NCBI GenBank assembly: GCA_036496605.1
Contig: DASXKV010000018.1
Coordinates: 1-64,000 of the forward strand
Length of the DNA: 64,000 nt
DNA from: Gemmatimonadaceae bacterium
Lineage (GTDB): Bacteria > Gemmatimonadota > Gemmatimonadetes > Gemmatimonadales > Gemmatimonadaceae
Reading direction: 5' to 3'
The notes below the pieces were generated by a model. That model was not told the origin of the DNA. It ran no database searches and saw only the letters and a program-made list of their open reading frames with translations. Positions 57,185-64,000 of the stretch are shown here, piece by piece (the stretch's first letter is position 1; every line of letters begins with the position of its first letter). Made by a program: the position numbers and the translations under genes.

Positions 57185-59194
57185 GTGACCACTGCGGTGG
57201 CGGCGCGACCAGTCTCGCTCTCGCATCAGCAGATCCTCGTTGTCTTCAGCGGACTCGTGCTCGGCATGCTCCTCGCCGCGCTCGATTCCACGATCGTGTC
57301 CACCGCGCTGCCAACGATCGTCGGTGAGCTCGGCGGACTCGCGCGTCTATCCTGGGTCGTCACGGCTTATCTGTTGGCACAGACGGTCGTGACGCCGCTT
57401 TACGGCAAGCTCGGCGACCTCTACGGTCGCAAGAGCGTGTTGCAGAGCGCGATCGTCCTCTTTCTCGTCGGCTCCGCACTCTGTGGCCTGAGCAGGAACA
57501 TGCCGCAGCTGATCGTCTTTCGTGCGATCCAGGGACTCGGTGGTGGCGGACTCACGGTGACGACGCAGGCGGTCGTCGGCGACATCGTCCCGCCGCGCGA
57601 TCGGGGTCGGTATCAAGGAATCTTCGGCGCGGTGTTCGGTCTCGCCAGTATCGCCGGTCCACTCCTCGGCGGCTACTTCACGACGCATCTCTCCTGGCGA
57701 TGGATCTTCTACGTCAATCTGCCGTTAGGCATCATCGCGTTGCTCGTCATCGCGTCGACATTGCCGGCGACAACGGAGCGGCGGCATCCATCGATCGATT
57801 ACCTCGGGACGGTGTTCCTCGCGATCGCCCTGAGTGCCATCGTGCTCGTGTCCGACGTCAGCGGCACGCTCCGTCCCTGGCTCTCGCCGATGATGCTCTC
57901 GCTGATTGCGGCGGCAGTCGTATCGCTCGTTGCGTTCATTCTGGTCGAGCGCCGCGCGACGGAACCCGTGGTGCCGCTTCGACTCTTCCGCAATCGAACC
58001 TTCTCGGTGACGTCGGCGATTGGACTCATCGTCGGCTTCGCGTTGTTCGGCTCCGTGACCTACCTCCCGCTTTTCCTGCAGGTCGTGAAAGGCGCGAGTC
58101 CGACCGCGTCGGGTCTCGAGATGCTACCGATGATGGCGGGCATGCTCGTCACGTCGATCGCCTCGGGGCAGCTCATCAGCCGCACGGGTCGATACAAGAT
58201 CTTCCCGATCATCGGCACGCTCGTCATGGCCATCGGGCTGTACATGCTCTCGCGCATGACCGCGCAGACGACGACCCAGAGCGCGGCGATCATCATGCTC
58301 GTTCTCGGTCTCGGACTCGGCATGGTGATGCAGGTGCTCGTGATCGCGGTCCAGAATGACGTCGAGTACCGTGACCTCGGCGTCGCGACCTCGGGCGCGA
58401 CGCTCTTCCGGCTCGTCGGCGGCTCGTTGGGTACGGCGGCGCTTGGCGCTGTCTTTTCGGCGAGCCTGGCGCATGCACTGGCTCGCGTGCTGCCGGGCAG
58501 CGCGCGCGTCACCGGGCACGGCGCTCTCAATCCGGAGACGCTACGCCAGCTCTCGCCGGCCCTGCGCGACATCTACGTCAACGCATTCACCGTAGCGTTA
58601 GGCACGATATTCGTTGCCGCGACCGCGGTCGCGCTGCTCGGCTTCGTCCTCACGTGGTTCACGCCCGAACGCCCGCTGCGGCAGACCGTCGCCGCCGCAA
58701 GCAGCGCCGAGCTGGGTGAGGCGTTCGCGATGCCCGAAGACCCGCGATCGGAGGGACTGGTGCTCCGCGGGCTCGCCGCGCTCGCCGACCGGCACGTCCA
58801 GCGCGAGCACATCGAGCAGATCACGGCTCGCGCCGGTGTCGACCTCGAGCCGCTCGAGGCGTCCTTGCTCGTGCGCATCGATCGGTATCCGGACGCCGAC
58901 GTCCAGACGTTAGGCAAGGAACGCGGTGCCGGCCCGGAAGAAGTGAGTGTCGCGATGACCGACCTGCGCTCGCGCGGTTTGATCGTGGAACGGCCCGGCG
59001 ACGGCCGGACTCCGCGATGGGAGCTGACGTTCGCGGGCTGCGCGACGTTGAACAAGCTCGTCGCCGCGCGTCGCGCGTATCTGACCGAGCTTTTCGCAGA
59101 ATGGGGCCCTTCGCGTCGCGAGGAGCTCGCGGCCGTGCTGCGGCGCTTGGCGGACGAACTCGTTCCCGATGTGCGGAGCGTCGCTCGCGCATGA
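57185..59194 (+). CDS. DHA2-type MFS drug exporter fused to a C-terminal MarR-like winged helix
   Basis: 669 residues from the GTG at 57185 (AAGGA upstream); an ATG at 57119 is in frame and adds 22 basic residues. Fourteen membrane segments are expected, with the DHA2 motifs LAALDSTIVSTALPTIVGEL, GKLGDLYGRKSV and RAIQGLGGGG. The proteobacterial EmrB/QacA type ends at about residue 535 (VALLGFVLTWFTPERPLRQT). The extra C-terminal 130 residues read as a winged helix: GVDLEPLEASLLVRIDRYPD, VQTLGKERGAGPEEVSVAMT, DLRSRGLIVERPGDGRTPRW, ELTFAG, followed by helix ARRAYLTELFAEWGPSRREE. A pump carrying its own MarR-type DNA-binding domain is unusual but known. It may be a drug-sensing autoregulator. 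Confidence 0.88.
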   Translation: MTTAVAARPVSLSHQQILVVFSGLVLGMLLAALDSTIVSTALPTIVGELGGLARLSWVVTAYLLAQTVVTPLYGKLGDLYGRKSVLQSAIVLFLVGSALCGLSRNMPQLIVFRAIQGLGGGGLTVTTQAVVGDIVPPRDRGRYQGIFGAVFGLASIAGPLLGGYFTTHLSWRWIFYVNLPLGIIALLVIASTLPATTERRHPSIDYLGTVFLAIALSAIVLVSDVSGTLRPWLSPMMLSLIAAAVVSLVAFILVERRATEPVVPLRLFRNRTFSVTSAIGLIVGFALFGSVTYLPLFLQVVKGASPTASGLEMLPMMAGMLVTSIASGQLISRTGRYKIFPIIGTLVMAIGLYMLSRMTAQTTTQSAAIIMLVLGLGLGMVMQVLVIAVQNDVEYRDLGVATSGATLFRLVGGSLGTAALGAVFSASLAHALARVLPGSARVTGHGALNPETLRQLSPALRDIYVNAFTVALGTIFVAATAVALLGFVLTWFTPERPLRQTVAAASSAELGEAFAMPEDPRSEGLVLRGLAALADRHVQREHIEQITARAGVDLEPLEASLLVRIDRYPDADVQTLGKERGAGPEEVSVAMTDLRSRGLIVERPGDGRTPRWELTFAGCATLNKLVAARRAYLTELFAEWGPSRREELAAVLRRLADELVPDVRSVARA

Positions 59195-59288
59195 GGCGAC
59201 TCGTCGCCTGATCGCTGATCACACTATTGCACGTCCGTGAACGAACGCACACCTTTGTCTTCCCTCCCCGCGAAGCAAAGGCTCCCCC

Positions 59289-60290
59289 GTGCAGTTCCAA
59301 CGCCTGCTGGCAGGCGTTCTTGTCGCGTTAGGCAGTCTCCCCGCCAAGAGCAACGCCCAGGACACCATACAAACGCTGGTGGGATCGACGCGTGTCGCGC
59401 TCGATCTCTCCTACATGCGCCCCGTGTACTCGTACTTCCGGGGCAGCGGCGCCGCGCTTCCGTTCATCAACGACCACTGGCAAGCAGGCCTTTCGCCAAC
59501 GTGGGAGGTCGACGGCGGCGTCCAGCACTACTACTTGTCGGGCGGCGCCGAAGCGGTTGCCAACTACTACCCGGTGAGCAGCGGCAGATGGCTGCCCTAC
59601 GTTGGCGCCTTTGCATCGCAGCGCGGAGCCACCTTCGCGACGGGCAACGGGACCTACGGTGTGCAGGCCGGCTATCTCCACTTCCTATCGCCATCGTTGG
59701 CATTCCGCAGCGAATTTCGTTTCCGCCACTCTGACGTCGGTGCCGCATCGAACAGCGAAGATGTCCTCGTCAGCCTCGATCCGTATCTCTTCGGACGAGC
59801 GAATCGTCGCCTAACGGCACTCCCTGCATTTGGCATCTTCGACGTCAATCTCTTCGCCGACTACACTCTTCGCCCGACACATTCACTCGCCGTGAATGCG
59901 ACGCTGGCTCCGTTCCTGACTCGCTGGCTCCAGGCCGGATCGACGGCGAACATGGTCTTTGCCTTCTATCGCAGCAGCGGAAGCCACGTCCTCGAGTTAT
60001 TCGGCCGCGGCTATCTACCGGTCGCCACGCGCGTCGTCCCCTTCGCCGAGCTGTTCGTCGGCAATGAGAGCCTCGGCCAGAGCTATCAGACGCTCGGGAG
60101 CCACGGCACCCGTGCGGGACTGCGGACGTACCTGACGCCAGGCGTGGCGCTCGACCTGGCGCTCCAGTGGCGGACGTACGACACGGAGACGATGGGGCCG
60201 AGCAAGTCGAGCACCTCCACACCGCCACCCAATCGAACTTTCCGCGCCACGATGACGACGCAGTTCCGGGCACGGCGCGCGCGTGATTAA
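59289..60290 (+). CDS. Outer-membrane beta-barrel-like protein
   Basis: 333 residues from a GTG at 59289. Signal peptide: RLLAGVLVALGSLPAKSNAQ. The mature chain is made of amphipathic strands with aromatic girdles (ALDLSYMRPVYSYFRGSG, HYYLSGGAEAVANYYPVSSG, LPYVGAFASQRGATFATGN, FDVNLFADYTLRPTHSLAVN, LFGRGYLPVATRVVPFAELF). A porin-like or OmpA-like barrel is likely. The C-terminal Phe expected for BAM recognition is not present (ends RRARD), so this is not certain. The 3' end overlaps the next frame but the true penicillin acylase start is later. Confidence 0.65.
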   Translation: MQFQRLLAGVLVALGSLPAKSNAQDTIQTLVGSTRVALDLSYMRPVYSYFRGSGAALPFINDHWQAGLSPTWEVDGGVQHYYLSGGAEAVANYYPVSSGRWLPYVGAFASQRGATFATGNGTYGVQAGYLHFLSPSLAFRSEFRFRHSDVGAASNSEDVLVSLDPYLFGRANRRLTALPAFGIFDVNLFADYTLRPTHSLAVNATLAPFLTRWLQAGSTANMVFAFYRSSGSHVLELFGRGYLPVATRVVPFAELFVGNESLGQSYQTLGSHGTRAGLRTYLTPGVALDLALQWRTYDTETMGPSKSSTSTPPPNRTFRATMTTQFRARRARD

Positions 60291-60321
60291 CGTTCACGCG
60301 GCCCGTTTTTCGGAGATCGCT

Positions 60322-62466
60322 GTGCCTAACATGTCCCGCCTGCGGCGAACGCTGACGCTCGCCGCACTTGCATTCCCTGTCACCACACACGCCCAGTCGC
60401 TCGCCTCGCAGGTCGAGGTCGTGCGCACAACGCACGGCGTCCCGCACATACGCGCCGAGAACGTCGAGGCGGCGGCGTACGCGCTCGCGTACGTGCAGCT
60501 CGAGGACTACGGACCACGCGTCGCCTTCGCCCTCGTCCACGCGCGGGGTGAGATGGGCAAGTGGTTCGGCCGCGACAGCATCGAGGGTGACTACACGGCG
60601 AAGCTCGCCTACGACGAAGCCGTTAGGCATTACGCCCAGCTCGACCAGGATACGCGCAACGTGTACGAGGGTTTCGCGGCGGGCGCCAATCGGTACGTCG
60701 AGCTGCATCCGGAGGAGTTTCCGGCGGGCTTCGCGCCCCACTTCACCGGCTACGACGTTGCGACGAAGGACGTGGAGATGCCGTCGCCGGCCGCGGTGCG
60801 CCGCTTCCTTGCGAAGATGCAACCGGCAGCCCCGCGTCGTCAGCGGCCTCCGGCATCCAACGAACCACCCGAAGGCTTTCCAGACGACGTGCCCGATTAC
60901 GGGTCCAACGCGTGGGCCTTCGCGCCAAGTCGCACAAAGTCGGGGCGGGCGATCCTCATGCGCAACCCGCACCTCTCGTGGGACGCGGGCTACTACGAGG
61001 CGCAGGTTACCGTGCCTAACGTCTTGGATTTCTACGGCGACTTCCGCATCGGCGGCCCGTTCAGCGTCGTCGGCGGCTTCAATCACGACCTCGGCTTTGC
61101 GACGACGAACAACGCGCCGGAGCTGAACGCGATTTACGCGCTCGATGTGGATTCGACGCGCGTCGACCATTACTTGTTCGACGGTGCGTCGCTCAGTCTC
61201 GAGCGTCAGCTGGTGACGGTCGAGTACAAGAATGGTCCCGGACTCTCGAGCGAGACGCGCGAGATGTGGCGCACCTCGTTAGGCCCCGTGATCTATCGTG
61301 GCGGCGGGAAGGTCTACGTCCTCAAGGCGGCTGGCGACGGCGACTTCCGCGCCGGCGAGCAGTTCCTCCGCATGATGCGCGCAAAGTCGCTCGAGCAATG
61401 GAAGGATGCGATGCGCATGCGCGCGCGAGTGAATTCGAATTTCACGTACGCCGACCGCGCCGGCCACATTTTCTATGTATGGAATGCCACCATCCCGTCA
61501 CTACCGCATCCGAGTGGCGGTGACACGGCGGCGGTACCGGCGCACGGGACGTCGGACGTCTGGACTCGTTATGTGCCATGGGACTCGCTCCCGCAACTCC
61601 TCGATCCCAAAGGCGGTTACGTCGAGAACTCGAACGACCCGCCGTATTTTACGAACTTGCATCTGCCACTCGACCGCAAGCGCTATCCCGCGAACTTCCC
61701 CGAGCCGAAGGTTGGCCTCCGCACGCAAATGAGCCTCGAGCTCATCGACACGAACCGGAAGCTGAGCCTAGAGGACGTGATCGCGCTGAAGCACTCGTAT
61801 CACATGCTCCTTGCCGACCGCGTGAAGAGCGATCTCGTCGCGGCCGTGCGCGCGTCGAATCCAACGCCGGCCGTTGCTCAGGCGATCGACGCGATCGAGC
61901 GCTGGGACAACTCCGTCGCACCGACGAGCAAAGGTGGCCTGCTGTTCGAGATCTGGTGGCGCCGCTACATCCAGGGCTCGATGGCCGATAGCCTGTTCGC
62001 GCAGCCGTGGAGCATAACGTCACCCGCGTCGACGCCACGTGGATTGCGGGACGGCGCCCGCGCCGCGGCCGCCTTCGCATGGGCGGTCGACGAGACGACA
62101 CACCGCTTCGGCGCCGCCGATGTCGCATGGGGCGACGTCCACCGCGTCCGCGTCGGCAGCGTCGACGTGCCCGTTGGCGGCTGCAACGGTGACCTCGGCT
62201 GTTTCCGCGTGATCTGGTACCGCAACGAGCCCGACGGCAAGCGCGCCGCGGCCGGCGGCGATGGCTGGATCCTCGCCGTCGAATTCACGGACATCCCGCA
62301 CGCGTACTCGGTGCTGGCGTATGGCGAGAGCGATCGCGCCGATTCACCGTTCCACGACGACCAGGCCGCGATGTTCGCGCGCGGTGAGTTGAAGCCGGTC
62401 GCATTCACGGCGAAGGACGTCGACGCCCAGTCGATTCGGAGATATCGACCGGGGGTGAGTCGTTAG
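60322..62466 (+). CDS. Penicillin acylase family N-terminal nucleophile hydrolase
   Basis: 714 residues; GTG at 60322 with GGAG at good spacing, or ATG 60331. Signal peptide: SRLRRTLTLAALAFPVTTHA. The N-terminal chain is VEVVRTTHGVPHIRAENVEA and YVQLEDYGPRVAFALVHARG. Autocleavage occurs before the nucleophile Ser in YGSNAWAFAPSRTKSG, which then acts as catalyst. FATTNNAPELNAIYALD carries the oxyanion/acid Asn; the second chain ends HDDQAAMFARGELKPVAFTA. Members cleave penicillin, acyl-homoserine lactones or other amides in the periplasm. The substrate is not shown. The stop is TAG inside CGTTAGGT. Confidence 0.93.
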   Translation: MPNMSRLRRTLTLAALAFPVTTHAQSLASQVEVVRTTHGVPHIRAENVEAAAYALAYVQLEDYGPRVAFALVHARGEMGKWFGRDSIEGDYTAKLAYDEAVRHYAQLDQDTRNVYEGFAAGANRYVELHPEEFPAGFAPHFTGYDVATKDVEMPSPAAVRRFLAKMQPAAPRRQRPPASNEPPEGFPDDVPDYGSNAWAFAPSRTKSGRAILMRNPHLSWDAGYYEAQVTVPNVLDFYGDFRIGGPFSVVGGFNHDLGFATTNNAPELNAIYALDVDSTRVDHYLFDGASLSLERQLVTVEYKNGPGLSSETREMWRTSLGPVIYRGGGKVYVLKAAGDGDFRAGEQFLRMMRAKSLEQWKDAMRMRARVNSNFTYADRAGHIFYVWNATIPSLPHPSGGDTAAVPAHGTSDVWTRYVPWDSLPQLLDPKGGYVENSNDPPYFTNLHLPLDRKRYPANFPEPKVGLRTQMSLELIDTNRKLSLEDVIALKHSYHMLLADRVKSDLVAAVRASNPTPAVAQAIDAIERWDNSVAPTSKGGLLFEIWWRRYIQGSMADSLFAQPWSITSPASTPRGLRDGARAAAAFAWAVDETTHRFGAADVAWGDVHRVRVGSVDVPVGGCNGDLGCFRVIWYRNEPDGKRAAAGGDGWILAVEFTDIPHAYSVLAYGESDRADSPFHDDQAAMFARGELKPVAFTAKDVDAQSIRRYRPGVSR

Positions 62467-62529
62467 GTTTGTATGCTCCCGACGCCACGCGGGCTCATGT
62501 GTCGGGAGAGATCAACGACTATGAAACAC

Positions 62530-62560
62530 GGACAAAGCCGGCCTTGACCCGGCTTTGTCC
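62530..62560. terminator. 12-bp perfect hairpin after the penicillin acylase gene
   Basis: GGACAAAGCCGG (62530-62541) and CCGGCTTTGTCC (62549-62560) pair perfectly across a 7-base loop. It lies 64 bases after the acylase stop. No U-tract follows on the plus strand (GGGGTAAGG), so it may be a repeat-borne hairpin and not an intrinsic terminator. Confidence 0.45.
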
Positions 62561-62647
62561 GGGGTAAGGCAGTTGACGTAAGCCAAACGAGGCGCCTTCC
62601 ATGGGGCGCACTAGCACCGCTCGCGATTCACTATCGCCGCTCGCGAT

Positions 62648-63121
62648 TCACTGTAGCCGCTCGAAATGATCGGTCGCGAGGAGCCGGTAGAATTTCGGTT
62701 TTGGGCCGAAGTGCAGTAGGAGCCCTACGTCGAACCTGGTTGCGCGAAGATAGTTCAGGAGTTGAGGTCGATCGGTTGGGCTGAGAACGAATCGGGATTT
62801 TGTCTCGAGTACGATCAAATCATCGACGACGAAATCCATGACGAAGCGCCCAATCGTGAAACCATCATACCAGACCTCAACCGGCACTTCACGCGCGACC
62901 TTGTGACCGCGGCGTCGTAGCTCGATCTCGAGCGCCGACTTGTAGATCCTCTCGAGAAATCCAAACCCAAGTTTGTCGTAGACTGCGAAGAATGCCGCGA
63001 TGATTGATTGTGTAATCTTTTCGTGCAACAGCTTTCCGGGCTGACGCGTCGAAGGGTCATCGTCGGCAGTGCGGTTGTCGTCCATGACAGCCAATTCAGC
63101 ATCGAGGGGCGCCGCGTGCAT
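62648..63121 (-). CDS. GxxExxY family protein (PD-(D/E)XK-like), second copy
   Basis: 157 residues; ATG at 63121 or at 63085 in frame (DDNRTADDDPSTRQPGKLLH). The signature motif is LGFGFLERIYKSALEIELRR (GFLERIY). The nuclease-like residues are FVMDFVVDDLIVLETKSRFV, with Asp, Glu and Lys, then RPQLLNYLRATRFDVGLLLH and FGPKPKFYRL. It shares about half its residues over the core with the gene at 367-891. The role is unknown. The gene lies between two 42-43 bp direct repeats unrelated to those at the first locus. A 316-base gap (63122-63437) downstream in map order contains the repeats and T-runs only. Confidence 0.88.
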   Translation of the reverse strand: MHAAPLDAELAVMDDNRTADDDPSTRQPGKLLHEKITQSIIAAFFAVYDKLGFGFLERIYKSALEIELRRRGHKVAREVPVEVWYDGFTIGRFVMDFVVDDLIVLETKSRFVLSPTDRPQLLNYLRATRFDVGLLLHFGPKPKFYRLLATDHFERLQ

Positions 63122-63437
63122 AACCAGAATCCTGCCAGCAGAACGAAAACAATCCGACTGGCGCGGTGAGGCCTTTCGCGGGATATCGCCGACTCCTCGC
63201 CGCCGCGCGCGCCGAAGTGTTGGGAGAGATCAACGATTCTGAACGCGGACAAAGCCGGGCAAGGCCGGACAAGGCCGGACGAAAAGCAGAACAGAAATTC
63301 TTTTTTGTCTTTTTTTTTTGAAGAAAACACGTTCCCGCTCTTAGTCCGGCAGTGTGCGGCGTTGTCCGGCTTTGTCCGTGTAAATGCCGTAAATGCTGAT
63401 TGAACCAGGAGCCTTGCCACGCGCGATGGAGGAGTTC

Positions 63438-64000
63438 TCACCCAGGACGGCGCGTACTATCGGCAGCTGGTTTCACGGGCTCGAACTCCTTTTCGGGAAC
63501 CCTGAACTGCGGATCGACGCCCGTGTCCTCCCAGACGCCGAGTACGCGCTGCGCGACGTAGTCACCGATCTTTGGCCCGAACTTGAAACCTTCGGCATTT
63601 CCGCCTGCGGCGATCCACACGTTCGTCATGTGCGGATGGTGATCAACGATGAAGTTGCCACTCGAGGTGATCTCGTAGTGGCAGGCATGCGTCTGCGCGA
63701 TCGGCGCATCCTTGAGCAGTGGGAAGCGATGTGCGATGAATCGGCGTGAGCCGTCGAGGCGTTCCTGATTCGCCCAACGATCGCTCGTATCCGGGTCCAG
63801 CTGCTGCGGCGGTACTTCGACCTGCGCCTGTCCGCTCTGACGAGCACCACCGGCGTTCGCTGCGTTCGAGCCCGTGTCGACTGCGGGCGCGTTCGGATTC
63901 GGCGTCGCGCCGCCATTGGCGACGGTCGACGGTGTGTTCGGTGGCGTCGGCGCCCGCTCGGCGCCGCGCACCCGAAACCCACGATTGTCTACCGGCAACG
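63438..64000 (-). CDS. FAD-dependent oxidoreductase (DAO/sarcosine oxidase-like), C-terminal part, cut by window end
   Basis: The gene enters from beyond base 64000 on the minus strand, so only the C-terminal 187 residues or so are seen. The characteristic block is RFPLLKDAPIAQTHACHYEI, TSSGNFIVDHHPHMTNVWIA, AGGNAEGFKFGPKIGDYVAQ. The Cys of THACHYE matches the position where sarcosine oxidase-type enzymes attach FAD covalently. The first 60 visible residues are a low-complexity Pro/Asn/Ala/Gly spacer (PNPNAPAVDTGSNAANAGGA), an unusual insertion for this family. The full length and N-terminal FAD-binding motif cannot be seen. Confidence 0.75.
   Translation of the reverse strand, partial: LPVDNRGFRVRGAERAPTPPNTPSTVANGGATPNPNAPAVDTGSNAANAGGARQSGQAQVEVPPQQLDPDTSDRWANQERLDGSRRFIAHRFPLLKDAPIAQTHACHYEITSSGNFIVDHHPHMTNVWIAAGGNAEGFKFGPKIGDYVAQRVLGVWEDTGVDPQFRVPEKEFEPVKPAADSTRRPG

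Larger units (their letters stand above)
1430..61284. repeat. Dispersed octamer family CGTTAGGC / GCCTAACG
   Basis: Forty-eight exact copies were located by eye. CGTTAGGC on the plus strand starts at 9725, 11066, 12864, 13647, 15295, 18622, 18788, 19991, 22145, 25151, 26923, 28619, 35492, 36656, 38531, 48714, 49838, 50159, 51735, 52202, 57723, 58596, 58908, 59326, 60621, 61277. GCCTAACG starts at 1430, 6323, 6432, 7610, 9285, 17741, 18003, 28388, 30051, 32273, 32929, 34593, 37215, 39259, 40857, 50004, 50481, 53979, 54541, 55710, 59809, 61014 and neighbours of these. Flanking bases look unconstrained. Coding copies fall in several frames: GCG TTA GGC (Ala-Leu-Gly), CCT AAC (Pro-Asn), CTA ACG (Leu-Thr). 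No strand bias is visible (about 26 against 22). Function unknown; the coordinates given are the span of the family, not one element. Confidence 0.85.
62499..63381. mobile_element. Candidate element carrying a GxxExxY gene
   Basis: A 43-bp string starting GTGTCGGGAGAGATCAACGA (62499-62541) is repeated as a 42-bp string starting GTGTTGGGAGAGATCAACGA (63217-63258) in the same orientation, with only a few differences. In addition ACACGGACAAAGCCGG (62526-62541) has a perfect 16-bp inverted copy CCGGCTTTGTCCGTGT at 63366-63381. The unit contains a GxxExxY gene in the middle and several shorter CGGACAAAGCC units (63241-63290). It includes long T-runs at 63301-63319. No transposase or recombinase is present. 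The exact ends are not determined. Confidence 0.55.

Noticed and set aside
59845-61170. Minus-strand frame of 441 codons antisense to the barrel and acylase genes
   Set aside because: Both sense genes are supported by motifs and signal peptides; the antisense product has no domain.
63301-63319. Poly-T run resembling a terminator tail
   Set aside because: No GC-rich hairpin immediately precedes it on the plus strand and no plus-strand gene ends there.
1-64000. CRISPR array
   Set aside because: No set of evenly spaced identical repeats with unique spacers was seen; the repeats found are dispersed, tandem by two, or paired.

Overview
The window is GC-rich bacterial chromosome with densely packed, mostly single-gene or two-to-three-gene transcription units on both strands. 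Four complete ADOP-type (MacB/FtsX-like) orphan ABC permeases plus a fifth relic, a PadR-ADOP pair, a secreted TldD/TldE-like pair, many signal-peptide and lipobox proteins, PQQ and molybdopterin oxidoreductases and beta-barrel-like proteins fit a soil Gemmatimonadota (less likely Acidobacteriota) genome. That assignment is inference: no rRNA, tRNA or other phylogenetic marker was found here.

Layout. 0-1 kb: repeat elements and a GxxExxY gene. 1-11 kb: NUDIX hydrolase, quinoprotein dehydrogenase with an embedded cytochrome c domain, metallophosphoesterase, a long inverted-repeat element, FAD oxidase, CoA-transferase, GyrI-like protein, TrmL, nitrilase-fold hydrolase. 11-25 kb: second repeat element, ADOP permease, S41 peptidase, six-hairpin glycosidase, DUF1906 protein, M20 peptidase, GNAT, HIT and an amidase. 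24.6-27.6 kb: a patch of relics and cassette-like genes (ADOP relic, frameshifted barrel gene, AAC(6')-like acetyltransferase, small membrane gene with an attC-like tail). 27.9-43 kb: PadR-ADOP operon, cupin, RlpA, TldD/TldE-like pair, two more ADOPs, a Uma2 nuclease. 43-49.4 kb: a 1.4 kb gene-free, strongly C-skewed stretch, an orphan gene, ICMT-like methyltransferase, amidohydrolase, and small genes with attC-like sites. 49.4-62.5 kb: methylmalonate-semialdehyde dehydrogenase, DDAH, YdeP/FdhD operon, an MFS pump fused to a winged helix, penicillin acylase. 62.5-64 kb: a second GxxExxY gene inside repeats and the C-terminal end of a DAO-family oxidoreductase.

The strongest unexplained signal is at oligonucleotide level. 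The octamer CGTTAGGC (or GCCTAACG) occurs 48 times by my reading, against about 2.5 expected from composition, on both strands equally, in coding (several frames) and intergenic DNA, at about one per 1.3 kb. This resembles DNA uptake sequences or HIP1-type motifs. Its core, GTTAGGC, is also a valid integron attC simple site; one well-folded attC-like site and two related half-sites sit at the ends of small genes. The second candidate system is a pair of GxxExxY genes (PD-(D/E)XK-like) about 62 kb apart, each lying between direct repeats of unrelated sequence, with a gene-less relative of the first repeat element at 11.3 kb.
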